The notes under the pieces are model-generated. The model saw only the letters and a list, made by a program, of their open reading frames with translations, was not told the origin of the DNA and did not search any database. A stretch of DNA of 64,000 nucleotides from Oceanospirillaceae bacterium UBA2001 (GTDB lineage: Bacteria; Pseudomonadota; Gammaproteobacteria; Pseudomonadales; Balneatricaceae): the NCBI GenBank assembly GCA_002335115.1, contig DDCR01000003.1, positions 1 to 64,000 of the forward strand, given 5' to 3'. The position numbers and the translations under genes were made by a program. Positions 17,985 through 33,061 of this stretch are shown piece after piece. How positions within the stretch are numbered: position 1 is the stretch's first letter; each line of letters starts with the position of its first letter.

Positions 17985-18045
17985 TAAGACGAAGGGTCTC
18001 GCTGGATTTCGTACAGTCTGTATCAAGCGGACACAAGAGTCAACT

Positions 18046-19245
18046 TTAAAATACACTCGCAAGACGATAATGTTCTATGGCAACATCGACATGACCCATT
18101 TTATGTTGTAATCGGGCCATTTCTGCGTGGGCCTCTTTACTTTCTTGCAAGGTAATACTGGCTTGTAAATAGTCTTGTGCTTTACCCCATAACTCCAAGC
18201 GCCTGCACAAGCGACCCAATGTGAGTTGCAACGCCGCACTATCTTGGGAGATCTCCTGCCAGGCTTCAGCCTTTGATAAGCTCTGTTGTAAATCAGCTAG
18301 GGGTAAATGTGCATACTCAAGCACCAACTCTTCCAACCAAAGTCGCTTAAGTATTTGTTCAATGAACTTTTGCGTATGGAGGGCTGAATCACCCTCAATA
18401 CGAGCCATTGCTTTAACGTAATTGATAATGCTTGGGCCATGATTAGTAATGCTCTGCGGCGCTTTTTTCCATAGTGCTTGTAGCTCATCCAAACTACTTT
18501 GGGCTGCACTTCCTGCTTGCCTGCGGCTGTCACTGAAGGCCCGACCATAAGCTAATTGTTGCTGCTGAGCTAACTGCTCTTCACTCAATTGGCTGTAATT
18601 ACCAACCACCTGCAACAAGCTAATGAGCTGGGGCCACATTTCTCGACGTTGCAGAAGATCTAACAATAATTGATTAGCTTCCGCGTGCTGAGGGTTCAGC
18701 TTATGTAAACTTTGTAATGGGTCCAAAGCACCTTCATCGTCACCTTGATAAAGGCAGATTTCAGCTAGCTCCAAATAGGCTAATTGTTGTGCTCCAGGGA
18801 AATCCACCACTAGTTTGTCTAGTACTGTCTTGGCCTCTGGCATCTTGCCCTGTCTGCCAAGCGCTCTTGCTAGTCCGGGCAGCACTACGACAGGCTGACT
18901 GGTGGTTGGCGCTAGTTCGGCTAGCTTCTTTTCTGCCCGCACGTTCTGGCCATCAGCCAGAGCCAACAGACCTTGGCGGGTTTGCAACTGCATGCGTTTG
19001 ATCCGACTCGTCTGCTGCCAGCTACCCAGCACCCTAAAAGGTAGATTTAATGCAATAATAAAGCGCAGGCTCAAAGACAGGGTCACAAATAACAAGACCA
19101 CAGCAAACAATAACACCCACAAACTCATTTCTATACTGGTGTCACCCCATGCTAGCAACACATATCCAGGGTCTACATTAATTAAAGTGCCCAGTCCGGC
19201 ACCCCCTAGCAATACCAATAAAATAATGAGAAGTAAAAAACGCAT
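18046..19245 (-). CDS. hemY: HemY-like TPR membrane protein of the heme operon
   Basis: A 399-residue inner-membrane protein. Two hydrophobic helices at about residues 1-20 and 40-65 (the HemY N-terminal module) are followed by a tetratricopeptide region to the end, with repeats visible around GLARALGRQGKMPEAKTVLDKL and AEICLYQGDDEGALDPLQSL. Proteobacterial HemY of this kind is named for its place in the hemCDXY operon and is not the protoporphyrinogen oxidase HemY of Bacillus; its biochemical role is unproven. It starts 3 bases after hemX and is last of the leftward hemC-hemD-hemX-hemY run. Length matches the family (about 400). Confidence 0.92.
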   Translation of the reverse strand: MRFLLLIILLVLLGGAGLGTLINVDPGYVLLAWGDTSIEMSLWVLLFAVVLLFVTLSLSLRFIIALNLPFRVLGSWQQTSRIKRMQLQTRQGLLALADGQNVRAEKKLAELAPTTSQPVVVLPGLARALGRQGKMPEAKTVLDKLVVDFPGAQQLAYLELAEICLYQGDDEGALDPLQSLHKLNPQHAEANQLLLDLLQRREMWPQLISLLQVVGNYSQLSEEQLAQQQQLAYGRAFSDSRRQAGSAAQSSLDELQALWKKAPQSITNHGPSIINYVKAMARIEGDSALHTQKFIEQILKRLWLEELVLEYAHLPLADLQQSLSKAEAWQEISQDSAALQLTLGRLCRRLELWGKAQDYLQASITLQESKEAHAEMARLQHKMGHVDVAIEHYRLASVF

Positions 19246-19248
19246 ACT

Positions 19249-20550
19249 TTATTCTCCCACCAAAGGCTCTGTTGGGGTTTCATGCAAGGTGCTAATAAAT
19301 GCTTGCAAAGCGGTCAAAGAGCCATTGATATTGGGCATATTCACCAATACCTTGACCTTCTCTAGGATCTCAATCTGAGTCAGTATCGCTTGGGAAACCA
19401 AATCACTGGATCGGTAATACTGCCCTAGGAGCTGCTTTACGCTGACCAAGGATTGGTCATATATGGTTTGTTGGCGGCGCAACAGGGCGACTTGAGTTTG
19501 GCTTAATGCCATTTCAATGCGCATGCGCACTAATAGCTCGGCTGCTGGGGTGAGTAACTGTTGATCCTCTTGGGTGCGCGACTGCACCTTGACCAGTTGT
19601 CTTAATTCACCCCATACATTTGCACCGACGTGTTTAACACCTTGCCACATGGACTGTGCCCAATCGCTGTTGTTCACTGATGCCAGCATCGCAGTTGACT
19701 GAACATTAATTGGCACTATCTTTGGCACCAGGGTTAGGTCGCTATGAGGTGGAATGAAAGTAAGCTGAGCGGCCAAACTGGAAAGGGCTGCAAGACTCGC
19801 GTAGACACCTTCAACATCCACACTTGGAACCAAAGAAAGCGCAGCTAGGTCTGCAGCAATTGCTCGCCTAATCCCATAAGTGCCGACTTGCTCACTATCT
19901 CTAATAATGATGTCCGCTGCTTTAAGCAAAGCAACAGCAGACTCACTCGCCTGCTCCATAGCTAAACGTTGGCTGGCCAGTCGTAGCAGATATTCGGCCT
20001 CTGCCAGTTCCCACTGGGGTAATGCCTGACCCTCATCTAATTGATTTTTAGCCACCGCTTCTAGTGCTGAAACTAGGGCCCCATCCATGCGCGTTTGGTT
20101 ATTTTCCAAGTTTGTTTGTTGCGCGCTCATGGTGTTCAGTGCAACCTCGTTTGAAAGCCTTAAAGCATCTAGCTTTTTTGCCAACACTTGTTGTTGCTGC
20201 TGCCAGTATTGTAAGTTGTCAGATTGACCACTTTGATCGTTTGTGAGGGTGGCTCTTTGAGATTGTGCTTGCCATTGCCAGTAACCTAGACCCACTACCA
20301 TAACAATGAGTAGCAACACTACGACCCACAACAGGCCAACCTTGGCTTGGTTAGTGCGGACCACAGGCTTTGTTTTTGCCACACTTGCTCTGTCTGCAGG
20401 TTTAGAAACTTTAGCCGCTTGAGATGTTTTAGGTGCTGGTGGTTTTTTATCTGAAGCGTGATCTAAAGCCTTATCTGACACCTTTTCAGGGGCGTTTTCA
20501 GTTGCGTTTTCAGGCCCATCTTGATTGGCTTTGTTTGAGTCTTGTGTCAC
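19249..20550 (-). CDS. hemX: HemX-like protein of the heme operon
   Basis: A 433-residue single-pass membrane protein. Residues 1-70 are a Lys/Ala/Asp-rich cytoplasmic region, residues about 73-93 are the transmembrane helix (LLWVVVLLLIVMVVGLGYW), and the periplasmic part has a long coiled coil with many Gln residues (about 105-170) before a helical domain. This is the usual HemX layout; it was once called uroporphyrinogen-III C-methyltransferase, but it lacks the SAM-binding methyltransferase domain, so that activity is not supported here. The start is GTG at 20550 with an AGGA site about 10 bases upstream. It lies between hemD and hemY. Confidence 0.92.
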   Translation of the reverse strand: MTQDSNKANQDGPENATENAPEKVSDKALDHASDKKPPAPKTSQAAKVSKPADRASVAKTKPVVRTNQAKVGLLWVVVLLLIVMVVGLGYWQWQAQSQRATLTNDQSGQSDNLQYWQQQQQVLAKKLDALRLSNEVALNTMSAQQTNLENNQTRMDGALVSALEAVAKNQLDEGQALPQWELAEAEYLLRLASQRLAMEQASESAVALLKAADIIIRDSEQVGTYGIRRAIAADLAALSLVPSVDVEGVYASLAALSSLAAQLTFIPPHSDLTLVPKIVPINVQSTAMLASVNNSDWAQSMWQGVKHVGANVWGELRQLVKVQSRTQEDQQLLTPAAELLVRMRIEMALSQTQVALLRRQQTIYDQSLVSVKQLLGQYYRSSDLVSQAILTQIEILEKVKVLVNMPNINGSLTALQAFISTLHETPTEPLVGE

Positions 20551-20631
20551 TGCTTGAGCATCCTTTTTCAGCGGCCTAACGGCCTGCTATCACTATGCCT
20601 TGTAACTATTTGGTAAGTTTGATTAAGGCAC

Positions 20632-21399
20632 TTATTTTTGTATTTTCTGTACTAAAGTATCGCACATTGCTTGGTTACTAGCACTACCACTAGTGAGCAA
20701 TGCTTGGTAGCCTAATATTTTAGCTTGTTCTGCCACTCGCGCACTGGGTAAAACTAATATCGTGCGTTGTTTATCACACCAAGCTTGGTGACTTAACAAG
20801 TGATCAAAATTAACTAATGTTTCACCACTTTGTAGTATCACCACTTGAGGAGCAAACTCATTTACACTCAGCATTCGCTCAGGATTAATTGTAGGTCTGT
20901 CTCGCAAGTAACATTGGGCATAATTGACCCTAGCCCCAGCTTTTACTAAAGCGTCAGAGAGTATCTCTCTGCCGCCACAACCGCGCACGATTAATACCTT
21001 TTGATGAGTTTTGATGCGGGGTAATAATTCAGTCAGCAGATCTTCACTGGTATCACCCGCATCAGGCTTGCCAGCCACAATACCTGCCGCCATTAATTGA
21101 GCTTGCGTAGCTTCGCCCAGAGCCCACCAGTTGACACCATGAGGCCATTGGGGCCAATAATTCTCAGCCAAGTCGAGCCAGTAGTTGCTAGCGTTGGTGC
21201 TAGTCACAATAATATGGTCAAAATTATCCAAATCCATGGCCCACTGCTTACATTGCAAGCCATCCATTGATTGAGGGTCCACAGGCACTATCTGTAAACA
21301 GGGCTGATGTTGCACCTCAAATTCATACTTACGCAATAACTCAACCATTGCCTTGGCTTGTGCCGTTGGTCGGGTCACCAAGACCCTCATGCCTGTCAT
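20632..21399 (-). CDS. hemD: Uroporphyrinogen-III synthase HemD
   Basis: HemD cyclises hydroxymethylbilane to uroporphyrinogen III, inverting ring D. The 255-residue protein has the two-lobed synthase form with N-terminal RVLVTRPTAQA, a central FDHIIVTSTNASNYW segment and VLIVRGCGGREIL, all in family positions. Family sequences begin MSGxRLLLTRP, so ATG 21399 is chosen; GTG 21402 and ATG 21390 are also in frame. It begins 7 bases after the hemC stop codon. The sequence is low in invariant residues, as is normal for HemD, and the operon position makes the call secure. Confidence 0.95.
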   Translation of the reverse strand: MTGMRVLVTRPTAQAKAMVELLRKYEFEVQHQPCLQIVPVDPQSMDGLQCKQWAMDLDNFDHIIVTSTNASNYWLDLAENYWPQWPHGVNWWALGEATQAQLMAAGIVAGKPDAGDTSEDLLTELLPRIKTHQKVLIVRGCGGREILSDALVKAGARVNYAQCYLRDRPTINPERMLSVNEFAPQVVILQSGETLVNFDHLLSHQAWCDKQRTILVLPSARVAEQAKILGYQALLTSGSASNQAMCDTLVQKIQK

Positions 21400-21406
21400 C
21401 ACTTAT

Positions 21407-22333
21407 TTACTGAGCATGGTAGATGGCCTGCAGGATTTTACCCGCACCTTGAGACAATAAGTCCTCTGCTGCAGCGATGCCTAGGCGTTCAGCATCCAAT
21501 CTTGAGCCTCTGATTTCCGTGGTAATCACTTGGCTGCCATCCACTTCACCCACCAAACCTCTCAACCAAAGCTGGTCTCCCTCTAACTCTGCAAAACAGG
21601 CTATCGGCACCTGACAGCCACCTTCTAAATGCTTATTTAGTGCTCGCTCAGCCATGACTCGATCAGCTGAATTTTGATCATGTAAAGGGGCTAACAATGC
21701 ACGGGTCACTTTGTCATCTAGCCGACACTCAACGCCGACTGCACCCTGCCCTCCTGCCGGTAAGCATTGCTCGTTAGTTAACCGACTTTGAATACGGTGT
21801 TGAAAATCAAGCCGCATCAAGCCTGCACTTGCGAGGATGATTGCATCGTATTGGCCCGCATCTAATTTGGCTAAGCGGGTATTCACGTTACCACGTAAGT
21901 CTAATAACTCAAGATCAGGCCGCAGCGCTTTAATTTGCAGTTGTCGACGCAGGCTAGAGGTGCCTACTTTAGCACCATGGGGCAATTGATCGAGGTGTTT
22001 GAAGTGATTGCTCACAAAAGCGTCACTGGGATCTTCTCGTTCACATATCACAGCCAAGCCTAGGCCTTGTGGAAAATCCATTGGTACATCTTTCATAGAA
22101 TGCACCGCAATATCTGCCCGATCCTCCAGCATAGCCTGCTCTAGCTCTTTAACAAACAGACCTTTGCCACCCACCTTGGCTAACGGCACATCAAGTATTT
22201 TGTCACCCTTAGTTTTCATACCCAGTAGCTCAATAGTGAGATCTGGGTGGTGACGTTCTAACTCTGTCTTAATAAAATGGGCCTGCCAAAGGGCGAGTTG
22301 GCTTTCACGGGTGGCAATACGGAGGGTCGTCAT
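21407..22333 (-). CDS. hemC: Porphobilinogen deaminase HemC
   Basis: HemC joins four porphobilinogen molecules into hydroxymethylbilane. The 308-residue protein starts [14 protein letters not shown] and contains the active-site HSMKDVP near 78-84, SSLRR near 126-130, and LEGGCQVP with Cys240, which carries the dipyrromethane cofactor. The open frame extends 8 codons further to a TTG at 22357, but ATG 22333 is chosen because the family starts at this point. Its ribosome binding site is weak. It is the first gene of hemCDXY and is divergent from trmB with 144 bases between. In Pseudomonas hemC is near argH; here argH is about 27 kb away. Confidence 0.97.
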   Translation of the reverse strand: MTTLRIATRESQLALWQAHFIKTELERHHPDLTIELLGMKTKGDKILDVPLAKVGGKGLFVKELEQAMLEDRADIAVHSMKDVPMDFPQGLGLAVICEREDPSDAFVSNHFKHLDQLPHGAKVGTSSLRRQLQIKALRPDLELLDLRGNVNTRLAKLDAGQYDAIILASAGLMRLDFQHRIQSRLTNEQCLPAGGQGAVGVECRLDDKVTRALLAPLHDQNSADRVMAERALNKHLEGGCQVPIACFAELEGDQLWLRGLVGEVDGSQVITTEIRGSRLDAERLGIAAAEDLLSQGAGKILQAIYHAQ

Positions 22334-22477
22334 AGGCTTCAATAACACGGTGAACAATTAATATTGCCCATAGTGTATCAAATTGCTCTGCTATAGACGC
22401 CATGATCATGCTGATTTATTGGTCCTTAGTAGGTAAAATAGGGTTGCAGCCATTTTATTAATATTAAGATCAATTTT

Positions 22478-23182
22478 ATGCCCACTGATTCACCTTCCAC
22501 TATTGAAAATCCTCGCCGTATTCGCAGTTTTGTAAAACGTGCAGGTCGTATGACCCCCTCCCAAGAGCATGCTTTGGAAAACTATTGGGGGTTTTATGGA
22601 TTAGAAGTCAGTCAGGGGCTATTAAATTTTACTGAACTGTTTGGCAATGACCACCCCGTGATTATGGAAATTGGTTTTGGTATGGGTGATTCCCTATCCA
22701 CCATGGCTGCCACCATGCCTGAGAATAATTATATTGGCATTGAAGTCCATCGACCAGGCGTGGGCCGCTTACTCAACAACCTAGCCACCCAAGAGCTCAG
22801 TAATGTCCGGATTTTTTGTGATGACGCTATTGATGTCATGGCCCAATGTATTGCAGATGAAAGTTTAACGGGTGTGCAGCTATTTTTTCCAGACCCGTGG
22901 CATAAAAAAAAGCATAACAAGCGCCGTATTGTGCAACCCAAGTTTGCCCAAGACATTCGTCAAAAACTCTCTATTGAAGGTGTATTTCATATGGCTACAG
23001 ATTGGCAGCCTTATGCAGAGCACATGATGGAAGTGATGGAACCTGCTGAAGGCTATAGCAATAAAGCAGGCCATGAACAATATTCACCACAGCCAGATTT
23101 TCGACCTAGCACTAAATTCCAGCGCCGTGGTGAAGGAAAGGGGCATGGGGTTTGGGATTTGATGTATAGCAAAAAAGGCTAG
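22478..23182 (+). CDS. trmB: tRNA (guanine-N7-)-methyltransferase TrmB
   Basis: TrmB methylates G46 of the variable loop in many tRNAs with S-adenosylmethionine. The 234-residue protein has motif I EIGFGMG at 64-70, the acidic motif II in [12 protein letters not shown], and the catalytic [16 protein letters not shown] near 145-160, followed by the C-terminal signature [19 protein letters not shown]. Length is close to that of E. coli TrmB (239). It stands alone, divergent from hemC and convergent with the cryptochrome gene. The usual neighbour (yggX/mutY side or yggL) is not present. Confidence 0.96.
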   Translation: MPTDSPSTIENPRRIRSFVKRAGRMTPSQEHALENYWGFYGLEVSQGLLNFTELFGNDHPVIMEIGFGMGDSLSTMAATMPENNYIGIEVHRPGVGRLLNNLATQELSNVRIFCDDAIDVMAQCIADESLTGVQLFFPDPWHKKKHNKRRIVQPKFAQDIRQKLSIEGVFHMATDWQPYAEHMMEVMEPAEGYSNKAGHEQYSPQPDFRPSTKFQRRGEGKGHGVWDLMYSKKG

Positions 23183-23237
23183 TCCCAAAAACTGATACAT
23201 CAAAGCTTGACCTTGGCTATTTTCGAAGTGCTGCTCG

Positions 23238-24554
23238 TTAGGGACTCACTATCGGCCAGTCAGCCGCATCTACAGAGTCCAGCGGTGGCGCATTTTTATC
23301 AGCGCCCCAGTGTTTAATAAAGAGCTGTTTCGGATCATAAGTTTGAGTTTGTTTAGCCAAGTCAAAACGCCTATGACCCCGAGGGTCTGCACCCACACCC
23401 GCAAGGTACTGCCAGTTACCCCAATTAGAAGCGACGTCATAGTCAACTAATTGCTGCTCCATGTAGGCTGCCCCATAGCGCCAGTCCAGGCCCAATTCAT
23501 GCACGAAGCAACTGGCCACCAACTGGCGACCACGATTGCTCATATAACCAGTGGCCCTGAGCTGCCTCATACAGGCATTCACAATAGGGTAAGGGGTGTT
23601 ACCATGACACCACTTTTGGAAACGCTCAGGGTAAAAGCTAGTATTGGGTTTGCTATTTTTTATGCCCTTGGCACTAAAAAGGTGAACGCCATAATGGTGT
23701 GCATACCACTGATAATACTCCCGCCACAGTAGCTCAAAGTAAATCCAATAAGTTGAGTCATTAGCCTCTATATCACGCTCATATTGGCGCAAGCAGTCAA
23801 TCACTCGCCGCACTGATAGACTTCCATTTGCCAGCCATGGGGAAAATTTGGTGGAATAATCCATGCCATCAAGGCCATTGCGAGTCTGCTTATAATGGCT
23901 GGCTAGCCTCGAGTCAAAATAACCCTCAAGATGCAAACGCCCCTGTTGCTCGCCACCCTCAAACAATGGAGCTTGACTCACCGCCATTGACTTTGGCATT
24001 GGGGGTATTAGGGCTATTGGGCTAGGGGGCATGCTTTTAAGCTGGGGCAAGGGAGATTGAATCGACAGAGGCTCAACAAGTTTGCGAAACTTAGAGAAGG
24101 AGGTTGGCAACTCTGTGAGTTCAAAAGGCAGGTCAGATTGGGTAAACAAGGTATGACTAGCAAGGCGCTTAAATTTGATAAAAGGATAACGCTTAGTTAG
24201 ACGCTGCCAAAGTTGCTTTTCGTAATATCCCGCATTTTCACTCGCATAAATGTGCCCGATATTATGCTGAGTAATGAGCTGAGGAATAATATCAAGGGCC
24301 GGCTCATTCGCAACCATGAGCCCCTGATCAAGTTGTTTAAGGCTATTATGCAAGTCGTTGAGTGATGCAAATAAAAACTGATGGCGATGAGCTGATAAAT
24401 TACTTGGAGCACGCAAGCTTGATGGTGGCTGCTTGGGATCTAGGCAGTAAAGACAAATTAATTGATCAACCTCAGAAGCAGCCAGAGCTAGAGCTGGGTT
24501 GTCATCCAGACGTAAATCATTGCTAAACAGAAATAAGCCAATCTGTTGGTTCAT
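23238..24554 (-). CDS. DASH-family cryptochrome / photolyase-like flavoprotein
   Basis: A 438-residue protein of the cryptochrome/photolyase family. The N-terminal Rossmann-like antenna domain (LFLFSNDLRLDDNPAL) includes QFLFASLNDLHNSL and FSKFRKLVE, which are characteristic of Cry-DASH. The C-terminal FAD domain has SxxSPWLANGSLS, WRYGAAYMEQQLVDYDVASNWGNWQYLAGVGADPRG and RRFDLAKQTQTYDP, which hold the FAD contacts and the Trp chain. Cry-DASH proteins repair cyclobutane dimers in single-stranded DNA or act as light sensors. It is leftward and seems to be a single-gene unit. A protein of the family that often accompanies photolyases in marine bacteria (TIGR03643) lies far away at 47.5 kb. Confidence 0.92.
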   Translation of the reverse strand: MNQQIGLFLFSNDLRLDDNPALALAASEVDQLICLYCLDPKQPPSSLRAPSNLSAHRHQFLFASLNDLHNSLKQLDQGLMVANEPALDIIPQLITQHNIGHIYASENAGYYEKQLWQRLTKRYPFIKFKRLASHTLFTQSDLPFELTELPTSFSKFRKLVEPLSIQSPLPQLKSMPPSPIALIPPMPKSMAVSQAPLFEGGEQQGRLHLEGYFDSRLASHYKQTRNGLDGMDYSTKFSPWLANGSLSVRRVIDCLRQYERDIEANDSTYWIYFELLWREYYQWYAHHYGVHLFSAKGIKNSKPNTSFYPERFQKWCHGNTPYPIVNACMRQLRATGYMSNRGRQLVASCFVHELGLDWRYGAAYMEQQLVDYDVASNWGNWQYLAGVGADPRGHRRFDLAKQTQTYDPKQLFIKHWGADKNAPPLDSVDAADWPIVSP

Positions 24555-24759
24555 TGATACTCACCTATATATTAATGCTTCATTACAGTAAGGGTTAGCT
24601 CAAGTTAATACTGCTCAGGGGCTAAAACATAAACCTTCATTGAACGACTCGAGCAACAAAAAGTGGTCAATCTGACTAAGCTACTTTTGCCTCGACTGGG
24701 CGCACACTTAGGGTTAGCATACTTGATCATTAACATCATTTGCGCCAAATCGATCAATC

Positions 24760-25224
24760 ATGACTCCTGCTATAAACCAACTCATTCGCTTAGGTGTGCA
24801 CCATAAGCTACATGAATATATCCACGATGCAAAGGCTGCATCTTATGGCACCGAAGCTGCAGAAAAATTAGCAGTCAATGCACAACAGGTATTTAAAACA
24901 TTAATCGTAGATACCGGTCAAAAGATTTTGGCTGTGGCGATACTGCCAGTCAATCAACAGCTCAATTTAAAACTCGTTGCCAAGGCCCTTAACGTTAAAA
25001 AAGTGACCATGGCGGATCCAGTTATGGTCAAACGCTGCACTGGATATGTGCTCGGCGGTATTAGCCCTGTGGGACAAAAGCGAGCACTAACAACAATTAT
25101 TGATGCCAGCGCAAATGCCCATAAAAGTATTTATGTCAGTGGTGGACGCAGGGGCTTGGAGATTGAGCTTACGGCTTATGATTTAAGCAGGGTAACCAAT
25201 GGTTCATTTGCAGTAATCACTTAA
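24760..25224 (+). CDS. ybaK: YbaK-type Cys-tRNA(Pro)/Cys-tRNA(Cys) deacylase
   Basis: YbaK hydrolyses cysteine mischarged on tRNA-Pro and works with prolyl-tRNA synthetase. The 154-residue protein has the family length (159 in E. coli), the catalytic Lys46 in VFKTLIV, and the C-terminal region GYVLGGISPVGQKR...IYVSGGRRGLEIELTAYDL, which contains the Gly-rich loop of the YbaK fold. It is monocistronic and ends about 80 bases before the stop of the convergent isomerase gene; that gap contains a small three-copy 7-base repeat. proS is not in the window. Confidence 0.93.
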   Translation: MTPAINQLIRLGVHHKLHEYIHDAKAASYGTEAAEKLAVNAQQVFKTLIVDTGQKILAVAILPVNQQLNLKLVAKALNVKKVTMADPVMVKRCTGYVLGGISPVGQKRALTTIIDASANAHKSIYVSGGRRGLEIELTAYDLSRVTNGSFAVIT

Positions 25225-25282
25225 CCCAAGACGATCCCTTGAGCGACTGTGGTCGGAGGAATTTCAGTTTTATTCCTATAAA

Positions 25283-25303
25283 CCCTCGACCCTCGACCCT
25301 CGA
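25283..25303. repeat. Three-copy 7-base tandem repeat
   Basis: CCCTCGA is repeated exactly three times, head to tail, in the 81-base gap between the convergent ybaK and CHMI-type genes. It is too short to be more than a slippage product unless other strains vary in copy number. Confidence 0.6.
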
Positions 25304-25305
25304 AC

Positions 25306-25644
25306 CTAATCAGTAAAGGTGACATAACTAGGCGCTAAATCGACCACCTGCGCGCTCATAGATGCGGAGGTAATACCCAGATCAATTAAACCTTGTACAA
25401 TCAGGTTACTTAATTGTTGCTTTTGCTCAGCAGTGCGGCCAACTTTAATGTGTGACGTGGCATGGATAAATCGGTCTGAACCCGTTCCTGAAATATGATG
25501 GTCATAACCTGTGCAACGCACCTTAATGTGATCTGTATCAAACAACCCAGACTTCACATGGGCATCAAACACACAACGTAACAACTGATCTGGGGTGACA
25601 CTGCTGCTCAACTGGTTTGCAATTTCTATAACGCAATGTGGCAT
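25306..25644 (-). CDS. 5-carboxymethyl-2-hydroxymuconate delta-isomerase-like protein
   Basis: A 112-residue protein of the CHMI family in the tautomerase superfamily. After Met removal the N-terminal Pro would be the catalytic base (PHCVIEIANQL). Family segments CTGYDHHISGTGSDRFIHATSHIKVGRTAEQKQQLSN align well. The classical enzyme acts in homoprotocatechuate degradation, but no other hpa genes are nearby, so its true substrate is uncertain. Lone CHMI-like genes of this kind are frequent in gammaproteobacteria. It is leftward, 24 bases upstream of the hemE stop codon, and may share a transcript with hemE. Confidence 0.85.
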   Translation of the reverse strand: MPHCVIEIANQLSSSVTPDQLLRCVFDAHVKSGLFDTDHIKVRCTGYDHHISGTGSDRFIHATSHIKVGRTAEQKQQLSNLIVQGLIDLGITSASMSAQVVDLAPSYVTFTD

Positions 25645-25668
25645 GTTAGGGTCCTAATGAATATTTAA

Positions 25669-26742
25669 TTAGTGGTACTGGGCACTTTGATCATGCACCG
25701 CATCCACAAATGTTTTAGCACTTTGGGGGTCTACAAATTGATGAATGCCGTGACCCAAATTAAAGACATGGCCATCATTGCTGCCAAAATCTGCCAAAAT
25801 ACGGCCTACTTCGGCTTGGATAGTAGGTGCATCTGCATATAAAACACTTGGGTCCATATTGCCTTGCAGAGCGACTTTACTGCCAACACGACTATGGGCC
25901 TGGCCCACTTCTATGGTCCAATCTAAACCCAGAGCGTCAGCTCCTGTAGCGGCCATTTTTTCTAGCCACTGGCCACCGTTTTTAGTAAACAAAATAATGG
26001 GCACAGAGCGACCCTCAGATTCACGGGTGAGGCCATTAACGATGCGTTGCATATAATCCAATGAGAAAATTTGGTAACAAGGACCACTCAACACACCACC
26101 CCAAGTATCAAAGATCTGCACTGCTTGAGCGCCCGCTGCAATTTGGGCATTCAAGTAAGCAATCACGGAATCAGCCAATACACTAAGTACTTGATGCAGT
26201 AACTCTGGGGTTGAATACATCATCGCTTTGATCTGGCGAAAGTCTTTACTAGAGCCGCCTTCAATCATATAAGTCGCCAAAGTCCAAGGGCTACCAGAAA
26301 ATCCAATTAACGGCACGTCACCAGACAAAGCGCTGCGAATGGTGCTTACCGCGTTCATGACATAACCCAAGTCCGCGTCCATATCAGGCACTGTTAGGGC
26401 GGTAACGTCTGCCTCTGTGCGCACTGGCTTTTCAAACTTAGGGCCTTCACCGGTCTCAAAATAAAGCCCAAGACCCATTGCATCTGGAATTGTGAGGATA
26501 TCTGAGAATAAGATGGCCGCATCTAAGTCATAGCGGCGTAGGGGTTGAAGAGTAACCTCACACGCAAAATCTGCGTTTTTACAAAGGCTTAAAAAGTCAC
26601 CTGCTTCTGCTCTTAAGGCACGGTATTCTGGTAAGTAACGACCTGCTTGTCGCATCATCCATACTGGGGTTGCGTCCACAGGTTGCCCCATAAGAGCACG
26701 AAGAAATCGATCGTTTTTTAATTCAGGTTTGGCGGCGTTCAT
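25669..26742 (-). CDS. hemE: Uroporphyrinogen decarboxylase HemE
   Basis: HemE removes four acetate carboxyls from uroporphyrinogen III to make coproporphyrinogen III. The 357-residue protein has the invariant [11 protein letters not shown] near its N-terminus, [15 protein letters not shown] with a substrate-binding Asp, [17 protein letters not shown] and the C-terminal [11 protein letters not shown]. The frame remains open 28 codons upstream to a TTG at 26826, inside a hairpin; ATG 26742 is chosen from the family N-terminus ([17 protein letters not shown]) and length (E. coli 354). It follows gltD, as in Pseudomonas. A perfect 16-base inverted repeat lies 57-93 bases upstream of this start. 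Confidence 0.97.
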   Translation of the reverse strand: MNAAKPELKNDRFLRALMGQPVDATPVWMMRQAGRYLPEYRALRAEAGDFLSLCKNADFACEVTLQPLRRYDLDAAILFSDILTIPDAMGLGLYFETGEGPKFEKPVRTEADVTALTVPDMDADLGYVMNAVSTIRSALSGDVPLIGFSGSPWTLATYMIEGGSSKDFRQIKAMMYSTPELLHQVLSVLADSVIAYLNAQIAAGAQAVQIFDTWGGVLSGPCYQIFSLDYMQRIVNGLTRESEGRSVPIILFTKNGGQWLEKMAATGADALGLDWTIEVGQAHSRVGSKVALQGNMDPSVLYADAPTIQAEVGRILADFGSNDGHVFNLGHGIHQFVDPQSAKTFVDAVHDQSAQYH

Positions 26743-26798
26743 GGGGCAATAGGGCCTTGAGGCGAGATAATAAACATTGGAGCTTATGATATAGATGA

Positions 26799-26835
26799 CC
26801 TGCTTAATTGTCACGGATTGTGACAATTAAGCAGG
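26799..26835. promoter_or_regulatory. Perfect 16-base inverted repeat between gltD and hemE
   Basis: The arms CCTGCTTAATTGTCAC (26799-26814) and its exact complement (26820-26835) enclose a 5-base loop GGATT. It lies 48 bases beyond the gltD stop and 57 bases before the hemE start. No U-run follows on either strand, so it is not a standard intrinsic terminator. It could be an RNA stability or processing hairpin ending gltBD mRNA, or an operator. Confidence 0.75.
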
Positions 26836-26883
26836 CCTTAAGGCGTCTTTAATCAAGTTTTACTTTAGCGTTCATTGACGGCC

Positions 26884-32806
<5,923 letters not shown>

Positions 32807-33061
32807 CAGTGTCTCTCTCGCTAATCTGGATGACAATAAAGCCACCACGGTGTTAGCAAGTGCCAAAGAAACTGTCGCAAAATGAAACAAGAGTCAGTAG
32901 GACACTTGCTGTAATCAAAAACTCTTATTAGAGCTTATAGATATATCTAATCAACAAATGGAAGAACATCCTACATGAGAAAACCACAGCTAACAAATTA
33001 TTTTAGTTATAAATGGCATAAATACCTACACAATTGGCGACGATCGCCGAATTTGTAAAAG

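Noticed and set aside
33036-33048. Short GGCGA-CGA-TCGCC hairpin just beyond the damX stop
   Set aside because: Only five pairs with a three-base loop and no U-run; too weak to call a terminator.
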